This document shows positions 17,549-26,346 of a stretch of 64,000 nucleotides of DNA, one piece after another. The stretch's first letter is position 1. Each line of letters begins with the position of its first letter. A model generated the notes under the pieces. That model saw only the letters and a list, made by a program, of their open reading frames with translations, was not told where the DNA came from and did not search any database. Origin of the DNA: Glycomyces sp. YM15 (GTDB lineage Bacteria > Actinomycetota > Actinomycetes > Mycobacteriales > Micromonosporaceae); contig NZ_JAERMK010000001.1 in assembly GCF_016918015.1 (NCBI RefSeq), positions 62,001 to 126,000 of the forward strand, read 5' to 3'. The position numbers and the translations under genes were made by a program.

Positions 17549-17565
17549 TTGCAAGATACTTGCAA
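17549..17565. promoter_or_regulatory. 17-bp palindrome upstream of acetyltransferase gene
   Basis: TTGCAAG-ATA-CTTGCAA, perfect 7-bp arms, 39 bp before the ATG at 17605 and 84 bp upstream of the tag start. A good candidate operator for a dimeric regulator; the regulator is not known. Confidence 0.55.
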
Positions 17566-17604
17566 TAGATTCGCGCACGTTTCCGCACCCCGAAGGAGCC
17601 CCCA

Positions 17605-18258
17605 ATGACCGCCACGCCCACCGGCCACCCCCTCCCCGACCTCGTCATGGCCTGGGGCCGCGGCCGCGCCCACTCGCGGATCACCGCGCAGCCCGAACCG
17701 ATCGAAGGCGGCTACCAGGTCGCGGTCGGCCCGCCGAGCACCGAGGTCCGCCAGGTCTTCCACACGTACACCCCGGCATCGCTGGCCGCCACCGCGGCGC
17801 GACTCGACCGACCCGGCAACCAGCTCATGATCGCCGGACCCGATGCGCTGCTCGCCTCGGTCATACCCTCGACCTGGACCATGGACCAGGGCGGCCACCT
17901 CATGACCGTCGCGTTCACGCAGGAGCCCTACACGGTCTCGGAGGACTACCGGCTCCTGCTCGAAACCGAGGGCCCGCTCACCGTGGCCCGGGTCTTCCAC
18001 CGCAACGGCGACCTGGCCGCGTCCGCCCGCCTCGGCCGCGACGGTGAATTCGGCGTCTTCGACAAGGTCGTCACCGCCCCCGCCCACCAGCGCCGCGGCC
18101 TCGGCTCGCTCATGATGCGGGCGCTGACCTGCAGCGCCCACGCGCAGGGCATGCGCTTCGGCCTGCTCGTCGGCAGTGACGAGGGCCGGGCACTGTACGA
18201 GCACCTCGGCTGGTCGTTCGTCAGCGACTTCCCCGGTGCGCGCAGCAAGCGGGATTGA
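17605..18258 (+). CDS. GNAT-family N-acetyltransferase
   Basis: 217 aa. The C-terminal half is a GNAT fold: GEFGVFDKVVTAPAHQRRG then LGSLMMRALT, the acetyl-CoA pyrophosphate loop being QRRGLG; it ends with LYEHLGWSFVSDF, the usual motif B/C end. The N-terminal ~110 residues are an extra domain without a clear family sign. Substrate unknown. GAAGGAG lies 9 nt before the ATG. A palindrome TTGCAAG/CTTGCAA is found in the upstream region. It is followed after 45 bp by a methyltransferase gene, probably in one transcript. Confidence 0.85.
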   Translation: MTATPTGHPLPDLVMAWGRGRAHSRITAQPEPIEGGYQVAVGPPSTEVRQVFHTYTPASLAATAARLDRPGNQLMIAGPDALLASVIPSTWTMDQGGHLMTVAFTQEPYTVSEDYRLLLETEGPLTVARVFHRNGDLAASARLGRDGEFGVFDKVVTAPAHQRRGLGSLMMRALTCSAHAQGMRFGLLVGSDEGRALYEHLGWSFVSDFPGARSKRD

Positions 18259-18303
18259 GCAATTCGGTTGCCGCGCGGCCGATCCGCTGCCAAGGTGAGG
18301 CCC

Positions 18304-19134
18304 ATGACAAGCGACAGCGGGCATTCCGCGGCATGGATCGCGGCCAACCGCGCGATGTGGGACGAGCGCGTCCCCCTCCACGCGGCCAGTGCCCTGTACG
18401 ACCAGGCGGGCTTCCGGGCCGGTCGCGACGAGATCCGCGATTTCGAGGCGGCCGAGGTCGGCGACGTGGCCGGCAAGCGGCTCCTGCACCTCCAATGCCA
18501 CATGGGGCAGGACACGCTCTCATGGGCGCGGCGCGGCGCGAAGGTCGTGGGGCTCGATTTCTCCGAGCCCGCGGTCGAGGTCGCGCGCAGTCTGGCCGTC
18601 GACATCGGGCTCGCCGACCGCGCCGCGTTCGTGGTCTCGGACGTGTACGAGGCGCCCGGGGCCGTTCCCGACGAGGACTACGACATCGTCTACACGGGGA
18701 TCGGGGCGCTGTACTGGCTGCCGGACATCGAGCTCTGGGCCGAGACCGCCGCGTCGCTGGTCGCGCCCGGCGGGTTCCTGTACCTCACCGAGTTCCACCC
18801 GTTCCTGAACGTCTTCACCTGGGACGGCACGAGCGAGGTCAAGGCGGACTACTTCCGCCCCGAGCCGCTGGTCACGGACGAGCCGGGCTCGTACGTCGAT
18901 TTCGAGGCGGAGACGATCGACAACCTCAGCTACGCTCGGATCTACACGCTCGGCGAGATCGTGTCCTCGATCTGCGCCTCCGGGCTCCGGCTCGAGTTCC
19001 TGCACGAACACGAGGTGACGGTGTTCCAGCAGTTCCCCGAACTCGTGCGGAGCGACGACGGGTACTTCAGGATGCCGGAGGGGCGGCCGCGGCTGCCGCT
19101 GATGTACTCCTTGAAGGCGTCCCGGCCCGCGTGA
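18304..19134 (+). CDS. Class I SAM-dependent methyltransferase
   Basis: 276 aa with the Rossmann SAM site: motif I LLHLQCHMGQDTLSWARRG, acidic residue in VVGLDFSEPAVEVAR, motif II-like VPDEDYDIVYTGIGALYW and the post-motif VAPGGFLYLTEFHP. The FHPF after strand 4 and the DEPGSYVDF region are typical of a common actinobacterial small-molecule methyltransferase group. Acceptor unknown. ATG at 18304 with GGTGAGG close by. Lies 45 bp behind the acetyltransferase, likely the same operon. Confidence 0.88.
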   Translation: MTSDSGHSAAWIAANRAMWDERVPLHAASALYDQAGFRAGRDEIRDFEAAEVGDVAGKRLLHLQCHMGQDTLSWARRGAKVVGLDFSEPAVEVARSLAVDIGLADRAAFVVSDVYEAPGAVPDEDYDIVYTGIGALYWLPDIELWAETAASLVAPGGFLYLTEFHPFLNVFTWDGTSEVKADYFRPEPLVTDEPGSYVDFEAETIDNLSYARIYTLGEIVSSICASGLRLEFLHEHEVTVFQQFPELVRSDDGYFRMPEGRPRLPLMYSLKASRPA

Positions 19135-19240
19135 GGGCGCGGACGCCCCGTTTCTCCGAGGTTCCTTTGACACTGCTCCCAGTGAGACCGGTGGTTTCGC
19201 CCGGATTATTCGGTGGACGAACAGCCAGAGGGGGCACACG

Positions 19241-20191
19241 GTGAGAAAGCAGCAGGCGGAGACGCTGACCTACGAGGGACGGCCGTACGCGAAGCAGGAC
19301 GAGGAGCTGGTCGACCAGGGCCTGCAGTTCGACATCGGTACGCTGCTGAGCCGGCGCGGCGTGCTCTTCGCCGGGGCCGGCGTCGCGGTGGCGGGCCTCG
19401 CGGCCTGCGGCACCACCGATGCGGACGCGACCGAATCGGGTTCCACGGCTTCGGCCGAGGACCTGACCGAGATCCCGGAGGAGACGGCGGGCCCGTACCC
19501 GGGCGACGGTTCGAACGGCCCGGACGTGCTCGAGGAGAGCGGCGTGGTGCGCAGCGACATCCGGTCGAGCTTCGGCACCGGCAGCGCGACCGCGGAGGGC
19601 GTGCCACTGACGCTCCAGTTCACGATCTACGACATGGCGAACGGCAACGTGCCGTTCGAGGGCGTCGCCGTCTACGCGTGGCACTGCACCCGAGACGGCG
19701 AGTACTCGATGTACGGCGAGGGCTTGGAGAACGAGAACTTCCTGCGCGGCGTGCAGATGGCCGATGCCGACGGCGTCGTGTCGTTCACGTCGATCTTCCC
19801 GGGCTGCTATTCGGGCCGCTGGCCGCATGTCCACTTCGAGGTGTACCCGGACGAGGCGTCGATCACGGACAGCGCCAACGCGATCGCGACCTCGCAGCTC
19901 GCGTTCCCCGAGGACGTGTGCGACACCGTGTACGCGGAAGAGGGCTACGAGACGTCCGTCGAGAACCTCTCGCGGATCTCCCTGGAGTCGGACGGCATCT
20001 TCAGTGACGACGGCGGCGAGTCCCAGATGGGGACCGTGTCCGGCGACGTCGCGAGCGGCTACACCATCACGCTGGCGGTGGGCGTGGACACGTCGACCGA
20101 GACGGGCGGCGGCGGCAGCGCCCCGTCCGGTGGCGGAGCCCCCGGCGGGGGCGAGATGCCGTCGGGGGAGCCGCCCGCGAACAACGGCTAG
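19241..20191 (+). CDS. Exported intradiol ring-cleavage dioxygenase-like lipoprotein
   Basis: 316 aa. A long N-region precedes a Tat-type signal (SRRGVLFAGAGVAVAGLAAC, residues about 37-56) ending in a lipobox LAAC, so the mature protein should be anchored outside the membrane. The body has the intradiol dioxygenase fold: AGPYPGDG, then DGEYSMYGEG, NFLRGVQMADADGVVSF and SIFPGCYSGRWPHVHFEVY. The four iron ligands expected (two Tyr, in DGEYS and PGCYS; two His, in HVH) are present. C-terminus is Gly/Ser/Pro-rich low complexity. GTG start. Related exported proteins are common in actinobacteria; substrate is not established. Confidence 0.85.
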   Translation: MRKQQAETLTYEGRPYAKQDEELVDQGLQFDIGTLLSRRGVLFAGAGVAVAGLAACGTTDADATESGSTASAEDLTEIPEETAGPYPGDGSNGPDVLEESGVVRSDIRSSFGTGSATAEGVPLTLQFTIYDMANGNVPFEGVAVYAWHCTRDGEYSMYGEGLENENFLRGVQMADADGVVSFTSIFPGCYSGRWPHVHFEVYPDEASITDSANAIATSQLAFPEDVCDTVYAEEGYETSVENLSRISLESDGIFSDDGGESQMGTVSGDVASGYTITLAVGVDTSTETGGGGSAPSGGGAPGGGEMPSGEPPANNG

Positions 20192-20201
20192 ACGCAGGTG
20201 A

Positions 20202-20230
20202 AAGGCCGCTCCCGCAACGGGAGCGGCCTT
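20202..20230. terminator. Terminator-like hairpin, dioxygenase / VOC genes
   Basis: AAGGCCGCTCCCG-CAA-CGGGAGCGGCCTT, perfect 13-bp stem, 11 bp after the dioxygenase stop; it can also end the convergent VOC gene. Confidence 0.8.
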
Positions 20231-20271
20231 CGCGTGCGTCATCTCGGCGCACATCGAGTGCGCAGGCCGTC

Positions 20272-20892
20272 TCAGTGGAGGACCACGAGCCCGGTCTCGC
20301 CGAAGACCGTGGCCGCCAGTGAGGGCCGGTTGCCGGCCTTGACCGGGAGCTTCGCGCCGACGGCCGCGAGGTGCGGCTCGACCCGCTCGGGGTGCGGGTG
20401 CACGGCTTCGAGGCCCACGAGGGGCACGACCGGCAGGTTCGCGGCCGGGTGCGTCGTCGGTCCCCAGTCGATGAGGAACGGGACGAGACCGGTCTGGCCG
20501 CGTTCGACGTCGAGCGTGAGGTTCCAGGAGAGCTGCTCCCCGCCGGGGGTCCGGCGTGACATCGCGTGCGGCTCGCCCGGGTCGTACCCGGCCTTGCGGG
20601 AGGCGGCCACGGCGGCGTCGATGTCCTCGACACGAAGGGCCCAGGTCGCCAGGCGGGCCTCGGCGAGGCCGTCGATCCCGAAGGGCCGCGGCGCTTCCGG
20701 GGCGCCCTGTTCGAGGTCGGGGCCGATGATCTCGAGATAGCCGCCTTCGCCGAGGCCGAGCAGGAAGTTCCTGGTGCCGAGGCCGGGATGGACGCCGCCG
20801 GGGATCGGCCGGGTACCCGTGAGGCGCGCGATCTCCGCGACGGTGGCGGCGAGGTCGGGCGTGGCGAGCACGAGGTGGTCGAGTGAGGACAT
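20272..20892 (-). CDS. VOC / glyoxalase-like domain protein
   Basis: 206 aa, of the Glyoxalase_3-like type: LDHLVLATPDLAATVAEI at the N-terminus (metal His in LDH), GTRNFLLGLGEGGYLEIIGP (Glu ligand region) and a second half with SWNLTLDVERGQTGLVPFLI and DWGPTTHPA. The pattern fits a two-domain vicinal-oxygen-chelate protein of unknown substrate. ATG at 20892 keeps the family's usual N-terminus; an ATG 18 bp upstream is possible. It is 58 bp downstream of the TetR gene on the same strand and could share its transcript. Confidence 0.8.
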   Translation of the reverse strand: MSSLDHLVLATPDLAATVAEIARLTGTRPIPGGVHPGLGTRNFLLGLGEGGYLEIIGPDLEQGAPEAPRPFGIDGLAEARLATWALRVEDIDAAVAASRKAGYDPGEPHAMSRRTPGGEQLSWNLTLDVERGQTGLVPFLIDWGPTTHPAANLPVVPLVGLEAVHPHPERVEPHLAAVGAKLPVKAGNRPSLAATVFGETGLVVLH

Positions 20893-20950
20893 AGGCCGCA
20901 GTTTAGTCATCGTGCGCCACTGGCGTAACGGGTGCCGCGCGGGCCCCGCC

Positions 20951-21748
20951 TCAGCGGCGCTCGGGGTCGACGAGGGTCTGCAGCATGTCGTCCACGGGTT
21001 CGGCGAGGACCTTCTCGGCGGCCGCCTCGACCTCGGCTTCGCCTGGGTGCAGGTGGTATTCGACGCGGCAACCGTCGGGGCCGTACGAGGCGTCGGGCGG
21101 GGGCGGTTCGGTCTCGCGGCGCATCAGGTCGCCGATGCCGTGCTCGAGCAGCCCGAACGCGTGCTCGGCGGCGGACACGGCCGCCTCGTGGATCTCCTCG
21201 ACCGGGTCGCCGGCGAGCAGCCGCCGGACGTTGACCTCGACGAGGATGTGCTGGGTGTGGAGCAGCTGGGAGGCGACCAGGCGCGAGGTGAGCGGGGCGT
21301 TCCCCTCCTCGATGAGCGCCTCGGCCAGCAGCCCCGCCGACTGCCGGCGGTAGTCCATGGCTTTGATGAACAGGGACGGTGTGGCGACCAGGAGGCGCTG
21401 CACCCGCAGGAACACCGGGTTGTCCGACAGACCCACCTGGGGCGCACGGCGCTCCAGCAGGTGGAGGTAGTGGCCGCACAGGGCCTCGTGCGGGGTGCTC
21501 CCGACGGGGCGCTCGCGCACGATCCGGGCGGCGTCGCCCGTGTGGTGCTTCATGCCTCCGATGACGAGGTCTTCCTTCGTCGGGAAGTAGTTGAACACCG
21601 TGGCTTTGGAGACCTCGGCCGCAGCGGCGATCTCGGCCACGGACACGTCCTCGAACCCGCTCTCCTCGAACAGCTCGAGGGCGGTCTTCCTCAACAGCTC
21701 CCAGGTCGCGTTCTTCTTGCGTTCGCGCAGCCCCGCCTTGTGTTCCAC
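20951..21748 (-). CDS. TetR-family regulator divergent from ABC exporter
   Basis: 265 aa. HTH residues ALELFEESGFEDVSVAEIAA then AAEVSKATVFNYFPTKEDLV lie at about 18-60; the C-terminal domain is helical. GTG at 21748 is my choice; a TTG at 21769 would add seven residues and would lie inside the operator-like repeats. It faces the heterodimeric ABC exporter genes, 78 bp apart, which strongly suggests it represses them. Ligand presumably a pump substrate (inference). Confidence 0.87.
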   Translation of the reverse strand: MEHKAGLRERKKNATWELLRKTALELFEESGFEDVSVAEIAAAAEVSKATVFNYFPTKEDLVIGGMKHHTGDAARIVRERPVGSTPHEALCGHYLHLLERRAPQVGLSDNPVFLRVQRLLVATPSLFIKAMDYRRQSAGLLAEALIEEGNAPLTSRLVASQLLHTQHILVEVNVRRLLAGDPVEEIHEAAVSAAEHAFGLLEHGIGDLMRRETEPPPPDASYGPDGCRVEYHLHPGEAEVEAAAEKVLAEPVDDMLQTLVDPERR

Positions 21749-21756
21749 TCGTTCAC

Positions 21757-21804
21757 TGTACCAGATCAAAATCTGAACCGGGAAAAAACTTGTACCGGGT
21801 CAAA
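21757..21804. promoter_or_regulatory. Directly repeated operator-like motif between TetR and ABC genes
   Basis: TGTACCAGATCAAA (21757-21770) and TGTACCGGGTCAAA (21791-21804) are direct repeats 34 bp apart (about three helical turns). The first overlaps an inverted repeat CAGAT-CAAA-ATCTG (21762-21775). Each repeat is itself a weak palindrome (TGTACC-N-GGTCAA). Likely TetR sites covering both promoters. Confidence 0.55.
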
Positions 21805-21826
21805 TTCCACTGCTATCCTCGACGAC

Positions 21827-23626
21827 ATGACAGGAAGACCACCCGCACCCCCGAAATCGGCGGACCCGGACGAGGAGGCCGCACCCGAGGGCTCGATCGT
21901 CCGGCTCCTCGCCGAATACCTCCGGCCCCACCGCCGCACCCTCGCCATCACCGTCGCACTCCAGATCGCCGGCACCATCGCGTCCCTCTACGTGCCCACC
22001 CTCAACGCCGACCTCGTCAACCACGGCGTCGCCACCGGCGACACCGGATACGTGCTGCGCCACGGCGCGTTCATGCTCGCCGTCACCGTCGTCCAGATCG
22101 CCGCCTCCGGCTTCGCCGTCTACTTCGGCGCCCGCACCGCGATGGGCCTCGGCCGCGACCTCCGCGCCGACCTCTTCACGCAGGTGCAGCGATTCTCCGC
22201 CGCCGAGATGGACCGCTTCGGCGCACCCTCGCTCATCACCCGCGCCACCAACGACATCACGCAGATCGTGACCATGCTCGTCATGGCGCTCACCCTGCTC
22301 CTCACCGCGCCCATCGCCGCCTTCGGCGGCCTCGCGCTCGCGCTGAGCCTCGACGTGCCCATGACCGGCGTGCTCCTCGCGGCCATCCCCGTCGTCGCCG
22401 TCGCCATCTCCTTCATCGTCCTCGCGATGGTCCCGGCGAGTCGGGTCATGCAGCGGTGCATCGACGGCATCAACCGCGTCATGCGCGAGCACATCACCGG
22501 CATCCGCGTCATCCGCGCCTTCGTCCGCGACGACCACGAGCAGCGCCGCTTCAGCGAGGCCAACGCCGAACTCACCGAGGCGTCCCTCAAAGTCGGCCGC
22601 GTCCAGGCCTTCTTCGGCGCCACCGCGATGCTGTTGGGCAACCTCACCTCGATCGCCATCGTCTGGATCGGCGCCGGCCGCATCGCCGCCGGCACCATGC
22701 AGATCGGCGACCTCATCGCCTTCCTCACCTACGCCGGGATGATCCTCGGCGCGGTCATGATGTCCATGGGCGTGTTCATGATGGCCCCGCGCGCCAAGGT
22801 CGCCGCCGGGCGCATCCGCGAGGTCCTCGACACGACCCCGAGCATCGCGAACCCCGCCGAACCGGTCACCGAACTCGCCGGGCTCGGCGAACTCGAACTC
22901 GAGGGCGTGAGCTTCCGGTACGCGGGAGCCGAGGAGGCCGTCCTCCGCGACGTCGACCTCATCGCCAGGCCCGGCGAGACCACCGCCGTCATCGGCTCCA
23001 CCGGCGCGGGCAAGACCACCCTGCTCCACCTCATCCCCCGTCTGTTCGACGTGGACGCGGGAACCGTCCGCGTCGACGGCGTCGACGTCCGCGAAATGGA
23101 CCGGGCCCTCATCGCCCGCACCATCGGACTCGTCCCCCAACGCGCCTACCTGTTCTCCGGCACCATCGCCTCCAACCTGCGCTACGGCGACCCCGACGCG
23201 AGCGACGACGACCTCTGGCACGCACTCGAGACCGCCCAGGCGGCCGACTTCGTGCGCGCCATGCCCGACGGACTCGACACCGTCATCGGCCAGGGCGGCA
23301 CCACCGTCTCGGGCGGACAGCGCCAGCGCCTGGCCATCGCCCGGACCCTGGTGGCACGCCCCAAGGTCTACCTCTTCGACGACTCGTTCTCCGCGCTCGA
23401 CACCGCCACCGACGCGGCCCTGCGGGCCGCGCTCGCGACCGACATCGCCGACGCCGCCCAAGTGATCGTCGCCCAACGGGTCTCGACCATCCGCGACGCC
23501 GACCGCATCGTCGTGCTCGACGCCGGGCGCGTGGCCGGCACCGGCACCCACGAGGAGCTGCTCGCCGGCAACGCGGTGTACGCCGAGATCGTCAATTCCC
23601 AACTCACCCTTCAGGAGGCGCTGTGA
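21827..23626 (+). CDS. ABC exporter half-transporter, subunit with degenerate catalytic site
   Basis: 599 aa, membrane domain (six spans, about residues 35-310) fused to an ATPase domain. ATPase motifs are Walker A IGSTGAGKTTL, Q-loop LVPQRAYLFSGTI, signature TVSGGQRQRL and Walker B VYLFDDSFSALD. The residue after Walker B is Asp-Ser (DDS) instead of the catalytic Asp-Glu, which is the mark of the non-catalytic site half in heterodimeric exporters. Its stop overlaps the GTG of the next gene, whose product carries the normal Glu. Probably a drug or lipid exporter under TetR control. No clear ribosome site before the ATG; it may be leaderless. Confidence 0.9.
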   Translation: MTGRPPAPPKSADPDEEAAPEGSIVRLLAEYLRPHRRTLAITVALQIAGTIASLYVPTLNADLVNHGVATGDTGYVLRHGAFMLAVTVVQIAASGFAVYFGARTAMGLGRDLRADLFTQVQRFSAAEMDRFGAPSLITRATNDITQIVTMLVMALTLLLTAPIAAFGGLALALSLDVPMTGVLLAAIPVVAVAISFIVLAMVPASRVMQRCIDGINRVMREHITGIRVIRAFVRDDHEQRRFSEANAELTEASLKVGRVQAFFGATAMLLGNLTSIAIVWIGAGRIAAGTMQIGDLIAFLTYAGMILGAVMMSMGVFMMAPRAKVAAGRIREVLDTTPSIANPAEPVTELAGLGELELEGVSFRYAGAEEAVLRDVDLIARPGETTAVIGSTGAGKTTLLHLIPRLFDVDAGTVRVDGVDVREMDRALIARTIGLVPQRAYLFSGTIASNLRYGDPDASDDDLWHALETAQAADFVRAMPDGLDTVIGQGGTTVSGGQRQRLAIARTLVARPKVYLFDDSFSALDTATDAALRAALATDIADAAQVIVAQRVSTIRDADRIVVLDAGRVAGTGTHEELLAGNAVYAEIVNSQLTLQEAL

Positions 23627-25452
23627 CCATGATGGGACCCAGGCCGGGCGGTCCGGCCGCGGCCAAAGCGGAGGACTTCCGCGGCACCGTCCGCCGCATC
23701 CTCGACCTGCTGCGCCGCAACCCGCTGCGCCTCGCCTCGGTGGTCGGCTTCGGCGTCCTCATGGTGTGCGGCATGCTGTCGATCCCCACGGTGCTCGGGC
23801 GCGCCACGGACCTCGTGATCGAGGGCGCGTCCTCGGGCGGCCTGGACTTCGCGGCCCTGGCACGGATGCTGGGGCTGGCGGTCGCGCTGGCCTTGGGAAC
23901 CTTCGCCATCACCGTGGTCAACGGCCGCACGATCGCGAAGCTCGCGCAGGACATGGCGTTCGAGCTGCGGGCGGAGGCCGACCGGAAGATCTCGGCGCTG
24001 CCGTTGCGGTACTTCGACTCCCGTTCGCGCGGCGAGGTGCTCTCGCGGGTCACCAACGACATCGACAACCTGACGCAGACCGTGGGGCAGGTGACCCAGC
24101 GGATCGTGCAGGGCCTGCTGTTCCTCATCGGCGTGCCGATCATGATGCTCACGATCTCGCCGCTGCTCACCTTGGTCGTGCTCCTCACGATGCCGCTCAC
24201 GGTGATCGCGGCGCGGGCCATCGGTAGGCGCAGCCAGCCGCGGTTCGCCGAGCAGTGGGCGACGACGGGGAAGCTCAACGGGCATGTGGAGGAGATGATC
24301 ACCGGGCACCAGCTCGTGACCCTCTTCGGCCGCCAGAAGCAGGGCGCGGCCCGCTTCAAGGCCCATAACCAGGAGCTGTACGAGCACACCGTGCGCGCCC
24401 AGTGGGTGGCGGGCCTGCTCGGCCCGGCGATGGCCTTCCTCGGTTCGGTCACGTACGTGCTGGTGGCCGTGGTCGGCGGTCTCCAGGTGGCCGCGGCGGT
24501 GCTCACCTTCGGGCAGATCCAGGCGTTCATCCAGTACACCGGGCAGTTCTCGAACCCGCTGAACATGCTGGCGGGCATGTTCGGCCAGATCCAGTCGGCG
24601 GTCGCCTCGGGTGAGCGCGTCTTCGAGTTCCTCGACGCCCGAGAGCAGCGGCCCGATCCCGCGGGCACCGGCACCGAGCTCGACACCGTGCTCGGGAAGG
24701 TCGCGTTCGAGGACGTCTCGTTCCGGTACCTGGAGGACGAGCCGCTCATCGAGCACCTGTGGCTCTCGGCCGAGCCGGGCCAGACCGTGGCGATCGTCGG
24801 TCCGACGGGCGCGGGCAAGACCACGCTCGTCAATCTGCTCATGCGCTTCTACGACCTCGACGCGGGCCGGATCACGGTCGACGGGGTCGACGTCTCCACG
24901 ATCGAGCGCGAGCGGATGCGACGGCGCATCGGCATGGTCCTGCAGGACACGTGGCTGTTCGACGGCACCATCGCCGAGAACATCGCCTACGGGAAGCCCG
25001 AGGCCACCCGCGAAGCGGTGGTCGCGGCCGCTTCGGCGGCGCACGCGGACCACTTCATCCGGACGCTCCCCGAGGGCTACGACACCGTCGTCGGCGCCGA
25101 AGAGGGCAGCCTGAGCGCCGGAGAGCGGCAGCTCGTGACCATCGCTCGGGCGTTCCTGATCGACCCGTCGATCCTGATCCTCGACGAGGCCACGAGCTCG
25201 GTCGACACGCGCACCGAGATGCTCGTGCAACAGGGGATGGTCGCGTTGCGGCAGGGCCGCACGAGTTTCGTGATCGCCCACCGCCTCTCGACCATCCGCG
25301 ACGCCGACGTGATCGTGGTGATGGAGCACGGCCGTGTCGTCGAGCAGGGCGACCACGACGCGCTCCTCGCCTCCGGCGGCGCCTACGCCCGCCTCTATGA
25401 GGCCCAGTTCGCGCAGCCCGCGGTCGAGGAGGAGACCCCGGCAGGCGCCTGA
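23623..25452 (+). CDS. ABC exporter half-transporter, catalytic partner
   Basis: 609 aa, same layout as the preceding gene. Walker A VGPTGAGKTTL, Q-loop MVLQDTWLFDGTI, Walker B ILILDEATSSVD with the catalytic Glu, and switch His in VIAHRLSTIRD. Its signature reads LSAGERQ, not LSGGQ, so the two subunits are complementary: this one gives a good Walker B but a weakened signature. Starts at GTG 23623, overlapping the partner's TGA, with AGGAGG upstream. The pair would form one heterodimeric pump with one consensus ATP site. Confidence 0.92.
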   Translation: MTMMGPRPGGPAAAKAEDFRGTVRRILDLLRRNPLRLASVVGFGVLMVCGMLSIPTVLGRATDLVIEGASSGGLDFAALARMLGLAVALALGTFAITVVNGRTIAKLAQDMAFELRAEADRKISALPLRYFDSRSRGEVLSRVTNDIDNLTQTVGQVTQRIVQGLLFLIGVPIMMLTISPLLTLVVLLTMPLTVIAARAIGRRSQPRFAEQWATTGKLNGHVEEMITGHQLVTLFGRQKQGAARFKAHNQELYEHTVRAQWVAGLLGPAMAFLGSVTYVLVAVVGGLQVAAAVLTFGQIQAFIQYTGQFSNPLNMLAGMFGQIQSAVASGERVFEFLDAREQRPDPAGTGTELDTVLGKVAFEDVSFRYLEDEPLIEHLWLSAEPGQTVAIVGPTGAGKTTLVNLLMRFYDLDAGRITVDGVDVSTIERERMRRRIGMVLQDTWLFDGTIAENIAYGKPEATREAVVAAASAAHADHFIRTLPEGYDTVVGAEEGSLSAGERQLVTIARAFLIDPSILILDEATSSVDTRTEMLVQQGMVALRQGRTSFVIAHRLSTIRDADVIVVMEHGRVVEQGDHDALLASGGAYARLYEAQFAQPAVEEETPAGA

Positions 25453-25511
25453 ACGAACTCATCGCGGCTGCGGCCGCAGCGGGAACGGCCGGGAGACCGG
25501 GATCCGCGCCA

Positions 25512-25545
25512 CCGGCGGGCCGGGGCTTGCGCCTCGGCCCGCCGG
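25512..25545 (+). terminator. Terminator-like hairpin after ABC genes
   Basis: CCGGCGGGCCGGGGC-TTGC-GCCTCGGCCCGCCGG, 15-bp stem with one G-T pair, 60 bp after the ABC stop. The rest of 25453-25707 shows no coding signal. Confidence 0.65.
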
Positions 25546-25707
25546 GAACGACCGTCACCGCCCCGCCGCCATCGCAGGCGGCTCCCGCCCTGGGCGGGAC
25601 TCGATGAACGAGCCCCCGCAACCCTCGGTTCCTCGTCGCAGGGCAGGCGCAGGGCACATTTTCTGCGTGACCCGTACACCGGCAGCGAGGCGATTTACGG
25701 TGAACGT

Positions 25708-26328
25708 ATGCGACTCACCAAATTCGGCCACTCCTGCGTCCGGTTCGACACCGACGGCGGTGCCCTCGTGATCGACCCGGGCGTCTTCTCCGACCCCGCG
25801 GCCCTCGACGGCGCCGACGCCGTGTTCATCACCCACCAACACGCCGACCACTGCAACGACCCCGAGCTGCGGCGGCTCCTCGAAGACCAGCCCGAGACCG
25901 TGATCTACGGGCCCGAATCACTCGCGGAGGTGCTCGGGAACCTCCCGTTCACGACCGTGAGCGCGGGCGACACGATCCAGGTGGCGGGCACCGAGGTCAA
26001 GGTCGTCGGCAGGCATCACGCGGTGGTCCACCCGGACCTCCCGGTGGTCCCGAACGTCGGCTACCTCGTTGACGGCGTCTTCCATCCCGGCGACGCCCTC
26101 ACGGTCCCCGACCATCCGGTCCGGGTGCTGCTGGCGCCGGTTGCCGCGCCCTGGCTGAAACTCTCCGAGGCCGTCGACTTCATCCGCCTGGTCGACGCGC
26201 CGGTCGTGCACCCGATCCACGACGCGATCCTCAGCAAGGACGGCATCACCATCGTCGACCGCAATCTCGTCAACCTCATCGGCGACCCGTTCCAGCGCAT
26301 CGCCGACGGCGACACCGTCACCCTCTGA
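25708..26328 (+). CDS. MBL-fold metallo-hydrolase (UlaG-like)
   Basis: 206 aa. Starts MRLTKFGHSCVRFDTDGG, the form seen in UlaG/YhfI-type hydrolases, with the metal motif THQHADHCND (HxHxDH), a further His in VVGRHHAVVHPD and Asp in FHPGDAL, and last His in VVHPIHDA. Full length for the group. UlaG itself is an L-ascorbate-6-phosphate lactonase, but most relatives are uncharacterised, so no substrate is claimed. Single gene, ending before a small hairpin shared with the convergent ECF operon. Confidence 0.88.
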   Translation: MRLTKFGHSCVRFDTDGGALVIDPGVFSDPAALDGADAVFITHQHADHCNDPELRRLLEDQPETVIYGPESLAEVLGNLPFTTVSAGDTIQVAGTEVKVVGRHHAVVHPDLPVVPNVGYLVDGVFHPGDALTVPDHPVRVLLAPVAAPWLKLSEAVDFIRLVDAPVVHPIHDAILSKDGITIVDRNLVNLIGDPFQRIADGDTVTL

Positions 26329-26346
26329 GGGACCGCCCACAATGGG

